Shown here: one piece after another, positions 28,200 to 37,092 of the stretch
Layout: every line of letters begins with the position of its first letter
Position numbering within the stretch: position 1 is the stretch's first letter
NCBI RefSeq assembly: GCF_036880985.1
Contig: NZ_JBAJNO010000008.1
Location: forward strand, 2,729,500 to 2,793,499
Direction: 5' to 3'
DNA length: 64,000 nucleotides
Source: Limibacter armeniacum
Lineage (GTDB): Bacteria > Bacteroidota > Bacteroidia > Cytophagales > Flammeovirgaceae
The notes under the pieces: model-generated
Databases searched by the model: none
What the model saw: the letters and a program-made list of their open reading frames with translations, nothing else
Told to the model about the DNA's origin: nothing
Position numbers and translations under genes: made by a program

Positions 28200-28793
28200 C
28201 TAGAATTGGTAAGATACACCAGCATTGACTACGCCTTTATAGCCGTACCCCAATTCAAGAAAACCACCAAAGGCTTTTCCAAACCTAAAGCCAAGTGCAT
28301 TAATCTGAAAGTTAAAATAGCGATCATCGCTATCCGCTATATCAGATGAACTTCCATCATACTTATCATCCTGAAAGGTAAAACCCACTCCTATACCTGA
28401 ATACATCTGAAAAGCCTCACGCGAAATGTACCGGTAATCAGATTCTATTCCCACTGTGTAATAACCATATTTCGCTTCCCCTGCATCGCTCCCATTTACC
28501 TTGACATCCTCTTTCACCTGTTGGTAGACAAAAGCTAATCCGAGCACCCACCTGTCTACAATGGTATACCTATACCCCAGGTATACGGCACCAAATGTAC
28601 TTGTATTACTATAATTCACATTACCTACTGATGTTCCAGTAACAATCAAGTTGGAGATATCATTTAGCAAATCATTTGAGGTAAGCCCACCAATCCCTAT
28701 AACAAATTCACTTGTTCCTTTTTCCTGAGCAATTGCCGAAAAGTTGGCACACAAAAGCATGACAATCGACATAATGATCCATTTAAATTTCAT
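28200..28793 (-). CDS. Outer membrane beta-barrel protein
   Basis: 197 residues with a signal peptide (about residues 1-22, ending AIAQ). The mature part consists of alternating beta strands with aromatic girdle residues (GAVYLGYRYTIVDRWVLGLAFVYQQV; YYTVGIESDYRYIS; YSGIGVGFTFQ; GFLELGYGYKGVVNAGVSYQF) and ends in a C-terminal Phe, the usual BAM recognition signal. About eight strands fit an OmpW/OmpX-size barrel. Function unknown. Single gene, convergent with hisI. Confidence 0.8.
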   Translation of the reverse strand: MKFKWIIMSIVMLLCANFSAIAQEKGTSEFVIGIGGLTSNDLLNDISNLIVTGTSVGNVNYSNTSTFGAVYLGYRYTIVDRWVLGLAFVYQQVKEDVKVNGSDAGEAKYGYYTVGIESDYRYISREAFQMYSGIGVGFTFQDDKYDGSSSDIADSDDRYFNFQINALGFRFGKAFGGFLELGYGYKGVVNAGVSYQF

Positions 28794-29142
28794 AGCAGTA
28801 ATGTTTATTGGTATGTTAGTAGAATGAATAATTGAGAGTTAAAATCATTTTAACAAAACAGCAAATATTATGGAAAGATTCACTCATATAACAAACCACT
28901 ATTCTATTCCAAAAATCAATTATCTTGGATCTAAATAAGTTCAAGGAAGATAAAAACCTTCTTTCACAACTTTATAAATGTACTATCACCAAGAGTGATT
29001 CATTTAAAATTCAACTATTTCTCACTCCAACAACAAAGTATTTTATTTTAAAAAAATGACTCAAAAACTTCAAAACCATCTACATTAAAAACTTATTGTT
29101 TTTTAATTAGATTACAGTCAATAAGTTTATAACCCCCAACAC
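28794..29142. other. Divergent intergenic region, no gene seen
   Basis: About 350 AT-rich bases between the barrel protein and the glyoxalase-fold gene. No ORF, repeat or RNA signature. Confidence 0.45.
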
Positions 29143-29565
29143 ATGAGACAAAAAATAAATATTATAACACTCGGAGTCACAAACCTGGAAAAGTCACTTG
29201 ATTTTTATGAAAAAGGATTAGGCTGGAAAAGATCAGAAGCAAGTCAAGGCGACATTGTTTTCTTTCAGTTAGGTGGGATAGTCTTAGCATTATACCCAAA
29301 AGAAAAGCTAGCAGAAGATGTCACCGTTCCATCCAATGGAAATGGCTTCTCGGGAATCACAATCGCCTACAATACCAAATCAGAACTAGAAGTGGATGAA
29401 GTATTAAAAGAAGTGGAAATGCTAGGAGCTAAAATCATTAAACCTGCCCAAAAAGTATTCTGGGGAGGGTACAGTGGCTACTTCAGTGACCCTGATGGTC
29501 ACTTGTTTGAAGTTGCCTACAACCCATTTGTTGCGTTTGACGAAAATGACAACCTAAAACTGTAA
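29143..29565 (+). CDS. VOC (glyoxalase/bleomycin-resistance fold) family protein
   Basis: 140 residues forming two beta-alpha-beta-beta-beta modules. It has the VOC opening LGVTNLEKSLDFYEKGLGW and the closing YFSDPDGHLFEVAYNP, which contains the glutamate that usually serves as metal ligand. The N-terminal metal ligand of true glyoxalase I is not obvious, so the reaction cannot be assigned. Single gene followed by a hairpin without a proper T tract. Confidence 0.85.
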   Translation: MRQKINIITLGVTNLEKSLDFYEKGLGWKRSEASQGDIVFFQLGGIVLALYPKEKLAEDVTVPSNGNGFSGITIAYNTKSELEVDEVLKEVEMLGAKIIKPAQKVFWGGYSGYFSDPDGHLFEVAYNPFVAFDENDNLKL

Positions 29566-29575
29566 TCACCGAAAA

Positions 29576-29603
29576 AGCCTTTACCACCAAGATGGTAAAG
29601 GCT
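29576..29603 (+). terminator. Hairpin after the VOC gene
   Basis: Eleven-bp perfect stem AGCCTTTACCA (29576-29586) with 29593-29603. It lacks a T run, so it is a weak or processed terminator. Confidence 0.55.
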
Positions 29604-29892
29604 CAACTTATACATAGCTTTTTTACCGATACACTACTCTCCTATCTCTCCACTATTGTTAATGACGAAAGTCTACTTTTCAAACATTTTTTAATTTTTG
29701 TATAATTTTTCACTTTTTTGTGCAACTAATTAACAGGTCAATTGTCTTTAGAGGGAAATCAGACAGTAACAGTCTACTACTACCAAAAGAACCAATGTAA
29801 AACTGCCCTTAAGGCAATCACATATACAAACTAAGCCAGATCAGCTATCCTGACTGGCAATTTCTATTACTAGTGTCAACTATATTACAACC
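29604..29892. other. Intergenic leader of the DUF5916 gene
   Basis: AT-rich with several long T tracts at about 29690-29720. No coding frame recognised. Confidence 0.4.
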
Positions 29893-32364
29893 ATGAGAAA
29901 ATTTGCTCAGCAACTGTTCATTGCAGTTGCACTACTACTTCACTTGCCAATTCTTGCTCAAGATGTTTCATTGGAGCATCAGACATTTAAAACTTCTAGA
30001 ACTGCTTCAGCCCCACAGATTGATGGGTTGTTAGGTGATGATACTTGGAAAAATGACCCTTCTGCTTTTGAAGGCAAGTTTGTACAGACCTCTCCTGACA
30101 ACGGTAAAGCGTCAGCATTTCCTACAAAGGTTCAAATCAGGTATGATGACTATGCAATCTATGTTGCAGCCAAAATGTATGATTCACAACCTGACAGCAT
30201 CCAAAGAGAAATGGGGTTCAGGGATTCAGGAAAAAACAATGCTGACATATTCGCCATTGCCTTAGATACCTACAACAAGCAACAGAATGCATTTCTTTTT
30301 ATGGTTTCTGCCTCAGGTGCTCAAACTGATATTTACATCACACCTAACAATGAGGATGAAAACTGGAATGCCGTTTGGAAAAGTGCTGTAACAATAGTGG
30401 ATGATGGATGGATTGTTGAGATGGAAATCCCCTATATGGCATTGCGTTTTCCGAAAAAGGAGGTACAAACTTGGGGGCTCACACTTCACCGTGTTATCAA
30501 ACGAACAAACGAAGAATCTTTTTGGAATTACCTTGATCCGAATGTGGAAGGAGTTGTAAACCAGTTTGGCACCTTGGAAGGTATTGAAGGCATCAAACCC
30601 CCTCTCCGACTTTCTCTATCGCCATATGTGTCGGGATACTACAACATAGATGAGGAGAATGATATTTCAGAATTTACAGGCACTGCGGGTATGGACCTCA
30701 AATGGGGTTTGAATGAAAGCTTCACACTTGACATGACACTGATTCCTGATTTTGGTCAGGTAAGGGCAGACAACCAGATTCTTAATCTTTCAGCATTTGA
30801 AATACAATTTGATGAAAACCGATCTTTCTTTACCGAAGGCACCGAGCTATTCGACAGAGGCAATATGTTCTATTCAAGAAGGGTTGGAAAAACTTTCGGC
30901 GATATTGACCTCAATGACAATGAGGAAACCAGCTCTGCTCCTGGTGAAGCTCCTCTGATCAATGCTACCAAATTAAGTGGCAGAACCAGTAAAGGATTAG
31001 GAATTGGAGTCTTCAATGCTATAACTGACAAAACTTTCGCTACGGTTAAGGATACACTGACTGGAGAAACAAGGGAAGTATTGGTTGATCCACTTACCAA
31101 TTTCAACGCTTTGGTACTGGAGCAGAACCTGAAAAATAACTCGAACATCGGTTTTATGAATACCAATGTTTATAGGGGAAAAGATGGAAAGATGGCCAAT
31201 GTCTCAAGGGTCGATTTCCGTTTCTTTGATAAGGAAAACACCTACAGCATCAAAGGTAACTTGGATATCACACATATTCGGGACGGTGACAATGAGACTA
31301 AGACAGGTTACAATGCCTTCTTGAATGGAGGAAAAGTAAGTGGAAAGTACCAGTATGTTGGCTGGCTCAATATTGAATCTGACAAATACGACCCTAACGA
31401 TATGGGCTTCCTGAGAAGCAATAACGAAATCAACTTGGGTGGACGCTTCACTTACAGTAAACAAGAGCCTTTTTCCATTTTCAATAATATGCGAATCAAT
31501 ACAGGAATGGAAAGAACCGTGCTTTACAAACCTAGAGTATTTACCAATATGTATGGGTGGGTAAACTTCTATACACAATTCAAAAACTTCTGGGAGCTGG
31601 AAGCATGGGGCGAAGGCATTCCTGTTGATTCTTACGATTACTTTAACCCTAGAGCTGATTTTGAGTATTTCTACCTTAGAAGACCTTCCTATAATGTAGG
31701 AACATGGTTTTCTTCAGACAGAAGAAAAAAGCTTGCTGTATCCGGTCATGCATGGATATGGTCTAGACCATCGCTTGATCAGTTTGACAACGGCTTCAAC
31801 ATAGAACCAAGAATGCGTTTCAGTAATCAGTTTTCGACCTCATTTGAGTTGAATTACAATAAAATCAGAAAAGAACAAGGGTTTGTAGATCATGTCAGAG
31901 ATGATGACGACAACCTTCAGGAAGTTATATACGGTGTGCGTAACAGACATGAATTCACCAATAGTCTAAAAGCCAACTATGCCTTTACCAATAAGATGGG
32001 ATTAAACCTGAGATTGCGTCACTACTGGGGAAATGTCCGCTATGACTCCTACCACAAACTGAATAAGGAAGGAACGTTGGAAGACACCTCATTCCAAGGT
32101 TTCAATGACGATGGCAGTTCTGACTACAACACCAATTTCAATGCATTCAATATGGAGCTGACCTTCAGTTGGGAGTTTGCACCATCAAGTTTCCTGACTG
32201 CTGTATGGAAAAACCAAATCTATACAGACGATAATAATGTGGATATTAGCTTTATGGAGAATCTGGACAATACACTTTCGTCCTACCAGCTAAATAGTTT
32301 CTCAGTCAAGATGATTTACTTCCTTGACTTTCAGCAAGCGAAAAGAATGATCAAAAAGGGATAA
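29893..32364 (+). CDS. DUF5916 outer-membrane protein with N-terminal CBM9-like domain
   Basis: 823 residues with a signal peptide (MRKFAQQLFIAVALLLHLPILAQ). Residues about 35-230 form a carbohydrate-binding-module-9-like domain (APQIDGLLGDDTWKNDP; IRYDDYAIYVAAKMYD; ADIFAIALDTYNKQQNAFLF; WIVEMEIPYMALRFP). The rest matches DUF5916, with DFGQVRADNQILNLSAFE and FDENRSFFTEGTELFD, followed by many beta strands that probably form an outer-membrane barrel. The family is abundant in Bacteroidota and functionally undefined. Monocistronic, with a strong terminator. Confidence 0.88.
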   Translation: MRKFAQQLFIAVALLLHLPILAQDVSLEHQTFKTSRTASAPQIDGLLGDDTWKNDPSAFEGKFVQTSPDNGKASAFPTKVQIRYDDYAIYVAAKMYDSQPDSIQREMGFRDSGKNNADIFAIALDTYNKQQNAFLFMVSASGAQTDIYITPNNEDENWNAVWKSAVTIVDDGWIVEMEIPYMALRFPKKEVQTWGLTLHRVIKRTNEESFWNYLDPNVEGVVNQFGTLEGIEGIKPPLRLSLSPYVSGYYNIDEENDISEFTGTAGMDLKWGLNESFTLDMTLIPDFGQVRADNQILNLSAFEIQFDENRSFFTEGTELFDRGNMFYSRRVGKTFGDIDLNDNEETSSAPGEAPLINATKLSGRTSKGLGIGVFNAITDKTFATVKDTLTGETREVLVDPLTNFNALVLEQNLKNNSNIGFMNTNVYRGKDGKMANVSRVDFRFFDKENTYSIKGNLDITHIRDGDNETKTGYNAFLNGGKVSGKYQYVGWLNIESDKYDPNDMGFLRSNNEINLGGRFTYSKQEPFSIFNNMRINTGMERTVLYKPRVFTNMYGWVNFYTQFKNFWELEAWGEGIPVDSYDYFNPRADFEYFYLRRPSYNVGTWFSSDRRKKLAVSGHAWIWSRPSLDQFDNGFNIEPRMRFSNQFSTSFELNYNKIRKEQGFVDHVRDDDDNLQEVIYGVRNRHEFTNSLKANYAFTNKMGLNLRLRHYWGNVRYDSYHKLNKEGTLEDTSFQGFNDDGSSDYNTNFNAFNMELTFSWEFAPSSFLTAVWKNQIYTDDNNVDISFMENLDNTLSSYQLNSFSVKMIYFLDFQQAKRMIKKG

Positions 32365-32366
32365 AT

Positions 32367-32399
32367 AAAAAGGGCATTCCTGATTGGAATGCCCTTTTT
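32367..32399. terminator. Bidirectional terminator
   Basis: Perfect 14-bp stem, 32367-32380 with 32386-32399, five-base loop, T runs on both strands. Confidence 0.92.
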
Positions 32400-32435
32400 G
32401 GTATCTAGTGTTATTCCGATTATTAGTCAAATAAC

Positions 32436-33200
32436 TCAATCCCAAATCCCATTTGAAGCTGTAAGAATTACAGGCGCTTGATCAGTCACCAAGATAGTTT
32501 GCTCATGCTGTGTTACAAAGCCTCCTCTGTTACCTACCAAAGTCCAGCCATCATTTAGTTCAACTGCAATAGTAGATTTGGTTGAAATAAAAGTCTCTAC
32601 TGCCACTGTTGTGTTTTTTCTAAACCTTTCCCTGTTGGTACGTACCCTATAGTTCAATATATTTTCAGGACTTTCGTGAAGACTTCTACCAACCCCGTGT
32701 CCTGCTAAATTTTTAATTACTTTAAACCCTCTCTTTTTAGCCTCAGATTCAATAATATGTCCAATATCTGCAATCTTGACACCTCCTTTTATACTGTAAA
32801 TGGCTTTCTTCAATATTTTCTTCGAGGCATCAACCAGTGGCTGATGGTTATGAATATCCTCTCCGATTACGAACGAACAACCATTATCAGCCCAAAAGCC
32901 ATTTAGTTCTGCAGAAACATCAACATTGATTAAGTCACCCTCTTTCAGAATTTTCTTATCAGAAGGAATGCCATGAGCTGCTTCTTCATTGACACTGATA
33001 CAGGTATAACCGGGAAATTTGTATGTTTCATATGGTGCCGACTTTGCACCATAACTTTTCAAGATTTCACCTCCATACTCATCCAATTCTTTTGTGGACA
33101 TCCCAACTTTGGCATATTCCCTCATTAACCTTAGTGTTGTACCTACAACCTCACTGACCTCTTGCATTCCTACAAGTTCAAATTCTTTTGATATTGACAT
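32436..33200 (-). CDS. map: Type I methionyl aminopeptidase
   Basis: Removes N-terminal methionine from new proteins; cytosolic di-metal enzyme, 254 residues. Metal and catalytic residues appear in the expected order: AAHGIP (His), INVDV and ADNG (Asp pair), GHGVGRSLHE (His), VETF (Glu in place of the usual IEP context) and QHEQTI (Glu). The C-terminal half differs from the ribosomal-operon type and is closer to secondary MapB-like enzymes. The location away from ribosomal protein genes suggests an extra copy. It is followed by the shared terminator and preceded by a GNAT gene 55 bases upstream, so they may be co-transcribed. Confidence 0.92.
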   Translation of the reverse strand: MSISKEFELVGMQEVSEVVGTTLRLMREYAKVGMSTKELDEYGGEILKSYGAKSAPYETYKFPGYTCISVNEEAAHGIPSDKKILKEGDLINVDVSAELNGFWADNGCSFVIGEDIHNHQPLVDASKKILKKAIYSIKGGVKIADIGHIIESEAKKRGFKVIKNLAGHGVGRSLHESPENILNYRVRTNRERFRKNTTVAVETFISTKSTIAVELNDGWTLVGNRGGFVTQHEQTILVTDQAPVILTASNGIWD

Positions 33201-33255
33201 ATTATGCTATTGATCGTTTATTTATCTCAATTGGAGAGATTCCAATTCAGTTATT

Positions 33256-33804
33256 TCAACTCCAGTCCCATCCTATTATATTCCATTCATCCGTCTCATC
33301 CTTAAAGGTCTTGATTACTTTAAAACCAACCTTCTCATGAGCTTTCATTGACCTTTGGTTACTGTATGAGACCTCTGTTAAACACAGATCATATAAACCC
33401 GAAAACACCTCTTTATGTTTCGAATACATTGCTCTAAATACGCCTTTCCCTTTATGTGAATCAGCTACACAAACTTGCCCCATCACGTAATAATTGTATT
33501 GACTTAGCTTCTTTCCTTGATAATCTACTATTTCAAAAGTATCAAACATTGGAACCAGTATCGGCACCTTCTCACTTAACTCTTTGACCATAGTCAGTGC
33601 ATATCCTACTACCTTTCCATCCTCAACAGCAATAACATGTTTTGCCTTGTTATTCATTTCCTTAAGTAACTCTAGGTTATGCATAACTGTCACAAACCCT
33701 TTCACCTTCATATCATCACTTGAAATATAATCAAGGTGATTCTGCTTTTGTACCTCAAGTATTTGTAAAAGCTCACTGTCTGAGTCTGCCAACTTTATTT
33801 CCAT
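33256..33804 (-). CDS. GNAT family N-acetyltransferase
   Basis: 182 residues. The acetyl-CoA binding segment is VCVADSHKGKGVFRAMY (RxxGxG-like loop HKGKG), and the C-terminal motif is SNQRSMKAHEKVGFKVIK, both typical of GNAT proteins. Substrate unknown. The methionine aminopeptidase gene immediately follows in the same direction; a role in N-terminal protein processing is tempting but not supported by sequence. Confidence 0.82.
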   Translation of the reverse strand: MEIKLADSDSELLQILEVQKQNHLDYISSDDMKVKGFVTVMHNLELLKEMNNKAKHVIAVEDGKVVGYALTMVKELSEKVPILVPMFDTFEIVDYQGKKLSQYNYYVMGQVCVADSHKGKGVFRAMYSKHKEVFSGLYDLCLTEVSYSNQRSMKAHEKVGFKVIKTFKDETDEWNIIGWDWS

Positions 33805-34027
33805 TTTAGATCAAGATTTCGATATAGTAAATGCTTTTAGCGTAAAGGCTTTTCCCTTCCATTTTTTACATTAATGCCATTCTAAAAGAATTAAAACCTT
33901 ATTATTTAGTCCTCTAAACTAAGAAAGTCAGGTTATTATACAACACACTTGAATTCAAATCCCCTAGTCCTATTCACAGATATCTCCATTCTTTGACATG
34001 ACATTTCAGACCTGTGTATTCTGGCAA

Positions 34028-34067
34028 TTAAAAGCCTCTCTAATGCTTATTTTTCAATAGAGAGGCT
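34028..34067 (-). terminator. Terminator of the pirin / FMN-reductase unit
   Basis: Ten-bp stem AGCCTCTCTA (34033-34042) with 34058-34067, T-rich tract on the minus strand. Confidence 0.8.
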
Positions 34068-34082
34068 AGTCTAAATCAGGCT

Positions 34083-34619
34083 TTACAAAGCCTTTCTGAA
34101 AACTTCAATCTTTTGTATCAACTCTTCCTTCAAATCAGGGTCAAGGATTTCACCTTCAGAAAAGGTTTTGTAGAATGAAGGCAACGAAAAGGTTTCAATA
34201 ACCTCTGCTCCACATTTAGGAAAAAAAGCTTTGGCTGCATTCATTACATTTCCTCCACCAAACCCACCAGGAGAAGTACTCATCAGTAGCATTGGCTTAT
34301 TTTTAAAAATGTCGAGATCAACTCGACTGCTCCAATCAAAAATGTTTTTGAAAGCAACTGTATAAGAGCGGTTGTGTTCTGCCATAGAACAAATGATAGC
34401 ATTTGCCTCTTCCATCTGTTTACGGAATAAATTAGCCTTTTCCGGAATACCATGCTGTTGCTCCCTATCCATGGAGTAGATTGGCATTTCAAAGTCATTC
34501 AGGTCCAACAAATTGATATCAAACTCTGAAAAATAACTTAATGTATATTTTACTAGCTCTCTATTAATAGATTTTGAGCTATTACTTCCAGCAAAGGCAA
34601 CAATTTTTTTCTTACTCAT
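34083..34619 (-). CDS. NADPH-dependent FMN reductase
   Basis: 178-residue flavodoxin-fold protein. The FMN phosphate loop is AFAGSNSSKSINREL near the N terminus, MAEHNRSYT lies by the isoalloxazine, and STSPGGFGGGNVMNA is the second FMN loop. This matches the NADPH-dependent FMN reductase (ChrR/azoreductase-like) family, which reduces quinones, azo dyes or metals. It follows a pirin gene by 82 bases, a pairing that fits quinone/flavonoid or redox stress handling. Confidence 0.88.
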   Translation of the reverse strand: MSKKKIVAFAGSNSSKSINRELVKYTLSYFSEFDINLLDLNDFEMPIYSMDREQQHGIPEKANLFRKQMEEANAIICSMAEHNRSYTVAFKNIFDWSSRVDLDIFKNKPMLLMSTSPGGFGGGNVMNAAKAFFPKCGAEVIETFSLPSFYKTFSEGEILDPDLKEELIQKIEVFRKAL

Positions 34620-34701
34620 CTCTGATATATTTTATAGGAGTCAACATTTTATAGAACGGCTATAAAGGCTCAATTGAAGACTTGACTTAAGAAACTGTAG
34701 G

Positions 34702-35580
34702 CTATTTATTATACTCAGGATAAGGCACAAAACCTGTTTCTCCAGGTATTTTTGGAAAACGCTGATGAATCCAATCATCCTTTGCCTTTTCTATCCGTTC
34801 TTTTCTTGATGAAACAAAGTTCCAATTAATAAACCGTTCCTCAGGGAATGGCTCACCCCCAAAAATATAGATGGTACTATTTGCTCCAATCTCAAATTCA
34901 CAAAGCTTACTGTTTTTGGCAACCAGCAACTGTTTTGGTTCAAACACGTTTCCTTCACTACTGATATTACCATCCAGAATATACAAAGCACTTTCACCGA
35001 ATAAATCACTACCAATATTCAGTTTTTGGGCTTCCTTGCTTTTAATTTCAAGAAAATAAAGTTTACTGTGAACTGGCACTGGCGACTTCATTCCAAAAGC
35101 TTCACCAGCAATCAATTTCATCTCTACACCATCTTGCTCCCATGCCGGAATCTCATCTGCTGAAATATGAAAAAATGTAGGATCCATTTCCTCCAATTCT
35201 TTTGGTAGTGCGACCCAGATCTGTAGCCCGTGAAGATTTTTTGTGGAGTTTCTCAAATACTCAGGTGTTCTTTCCGAATGAACCACCCCTTTACCGGCAG
35301 TCATCCAATTGACAGCTCCCGGTTTGATTTCCACTTCTGAGCCAATACTATCCCTATGCATAATGGACCCTTCAAATAGGAACGTAAGTGTAGAAAGTCC
35401 GATATGAGGATGAGGCAAGACATCCATATTATCACGCTCACTCATTTTTGCAGGCCCCATATGATCAATAAAGACAAATGGCCCAACCGCTCTTTTTTGT
35501 CTGAAAGGAAGCAACCTACCTACCATAAAGCTTCCAATATCGGCAGCTCTCTCTTCGATAATCAAGGAAATATTTGACAT
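34702..35580 (-). CDS. Pirin family protein
   Basis: 292 residues with two cupin domains. The metal-binding N-terminal cupin reads HPHIGLSTLTFLFEGSIMHRD and WMTAGKGVVHSERTPE, giving the three histidines and a glutamate of pirins. The C-terminal cupin (about 170-260) is more degenerate. Bacterial pirins may have quercetinase-like activity or bind regulatory partners. Probably transcribed with the FMN reductase downstream. Confidence 0.92.
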   Translation of the reverse strand: MSNISLIIEERAADIGSFMVGRLLPFRQKRAVGPFVFIDHMGPAKMSERDNMDVLPHPHIGLSTLTFLFEGSIMHRDSIGSEVEIKPGAVNWMTAGKGVVHSERTPEYLRNSTKNLHGLQIWVALPKELEEMDPTFFHISADEIPAWEQDGVEMKLIAGEAFGMKSPVPVHSKLYFLEIKSKEAQKLNIGSDLFGESALYILDGNISSEGNVFEPKQLLVAKNSKLCEFEIGANSTIYIFGGEPFPEERFINWNFVSSRKERIEKAKDDWIHQRFPKIPGETGFVPYPEYNK

Positions 35581-35740
35581 GAACTATAGTTTTTGGTGTA
35601 TAACCTGGATATCCATCAATTTATATAAGTCTCCTCTTACATTGATGGTTTATATAGTGAACAAATGCTACTACTAAAACATAACGAGATACTCAGAATT
35701 GCTTTTTCTTTTAAACTCTTTACTTGTTTGTAGGTATGCT

Positions 35741-35773
35741 GAAAATCAAAAACCCCAACAATGACTGTCGGGG
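35741..35773 (-). terminator. Terminator of proline dehydrogenase
   Basis: Eight-pair stem CCCCAACA (35753-35760) with 35766-35773, one wobble pair in the minus-strand RNA, followed there by a T tract. Confidence 0.8.
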
Positions 35774-35815
35774 AAACTTTGGTATCCTACTCTGAACTTC
35801 ACATTATTCGACACC

Positions 35816-36754
35816 CTATTGCTTTGAAATATCTTGAAGTGCTAAAAACAAGTTAAGAGGGTATTCAGCAATACGGTTACACAAGTATAAATACCACTCA
35901 TAACCATATACAAAATAAAGTTTAGTGACATACCCCTCCTCTTTTAATTTTGCCAATTGTTCAGTTTGAATTCCATAGAGACTTTCAAACTCATAATAAT
36001 GCCTGTCAGGATTATAATAGTCGATCAGCTTTTTAGCCTGCTGCTGTATTTCAAAATGGTGCGTCGCAATGGAACATTTGTGTCCTTCCATCAATAACTG
36101 ATCGATATAATAAAGGTAAGTCTCATCCAATTCTTTTCCTCTCGGCATTGATAATCCTTCGGGCGTATGGAATGCTCCTTTCACAATCCTGATACGACCA
36201 TCTTCCTTGAGCAATTCCTGAAAATCATCTTTTGTTCTGTACAGATATGCCTGAAGCGTGATGGATAAATTTGAAAAAACTGGAGAAGCTTTTTTATAAG
36301 TTTCAATGATAGTATCTGTCTGATTTACTCCCTCTGCACTTATAATAATCTCAATGTCTTGCTTTGCGGCATTACACAAAAGTTCCAAATTATGCAGACA
36401 AAGCGCGGGAGATATTGCCAATCCAATATGAGACAGGTCTAAAGAAATAGTGGCATTTAACTGCTTACCTCGGATAGTTTCAGCAATTCGAATAAATTCC
36501 TGTGTAGCATCATTGGCTTCTTTTTCGGTACTAGTATTTTCACCCATAAACTCGATGGAACACTTATAGTCATCCTGATTACTTTTCAAAACTTTGGAGA
36601 CTGTCTCTTCCAAGGTTTCACCACCAATGTACCGATCTGCTGCCTTTCTCAATACCTGATACACAGGTTTATTATTGAGAATAAAATCTTTGGCATTTTC
36701 ATCAAGGGCTATTTTTTTGAGGGCTTCAGAACCTACCTGCAATAAGTCATTCAT
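35816..36754 (-). CDS. Proline dehydrogenase
   Basis: FAD-dependent enzyme that oxidises proline to pyrroline-5-carboxylate, the first step of proline use. The frame extends to 36796, but family N-termini fit the methionine at 36754 (MNDLLQVGSEA), giving 312 residues: a monofunctional PRODH barrel without the PutA aldehyde dehydrogenase part. Conserved barrel motifs are SLDLSHIG, ITLQAYLYRT, RIRIVKGAF, CSIATHH, YEFESLYGI and the C-terminal YLCNRIAEYPLN, corresponding to the substrate-binding arginine/glutamate helix. Monocistronic. Its upstream region borders the IS5 insertion. Confidence 0.88.
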   Translation of the reverse strand: MNDLLQVGSEALKKIALDENAKDFILNNKPVYQVLRKAADRYIGGETLEETVSKVLKSNQDDYKCSIEFMGENTSTEKEANDATQEFIRIAETIRGKQLNATISLDLSHIGLAISPALCLHNLELLCNAAKQDIEIIISAEGVNQTDTIIETYKKASPVFSNLSITLQAYLYRTKDDFQELLKEDGRIRIVKGAFHTPEGLSMPRGKELDETYLYYIDQLLMEGHKCSIATHHFEIQQQAKKLIDYYNPDRHYYEFESLYGIQTEQLAKLKEEGYVTKLYFVYGYEWYLYLCNRIAEYPLNLFLALQDISKQ

Positions 36755-37092
36755 GGGTTTCTTCTTTATGTGTAGAAATGAAAGGAAAAAATTCATATGA
36801 AATGGAAGAAGTATAACACCTTAGTTCTGATTTTGTTTACCCTGAGTCTTAATCTTATTTATTCCCTTCAGTATATTTTTCACATCTTCCCATCACATAC
36901 TTTCATGAACATATTCCTTATTATTTCAAATAGTAAATCATACTAATCACATATAAATCATAATTCTTTAATATGAGCTATAGAATAATATCACTAGTGC
37001 TTCTCACCATTAACACATTATAGTAGATATCGGTAGAAGTCCCAAACATTGGTTCCTTCGACCCCTGCTCTGGGAACAATCAGAATTCATTA
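36755..37092. other. Intergenic region between proline dehydrogenase and the IS5 element
   Basis: About 340 bases. AT-rich up to roughly 37020, then a more GC-rich patch with a weak hairpin (GTTCC at 37052-37056 with GGAAC at 37073-37077). No gene. It should contain the proline dehydrogenase promoter. Confidence 0.4.

Noticed and set aside
37041-37080. tRNA-like patch (TTCGACCCC) and weak hairpin left of the IS5 element
   Set aside because: No acceptor, D or anticodon arm can be drawn around it. Only a five-pair stem forms.
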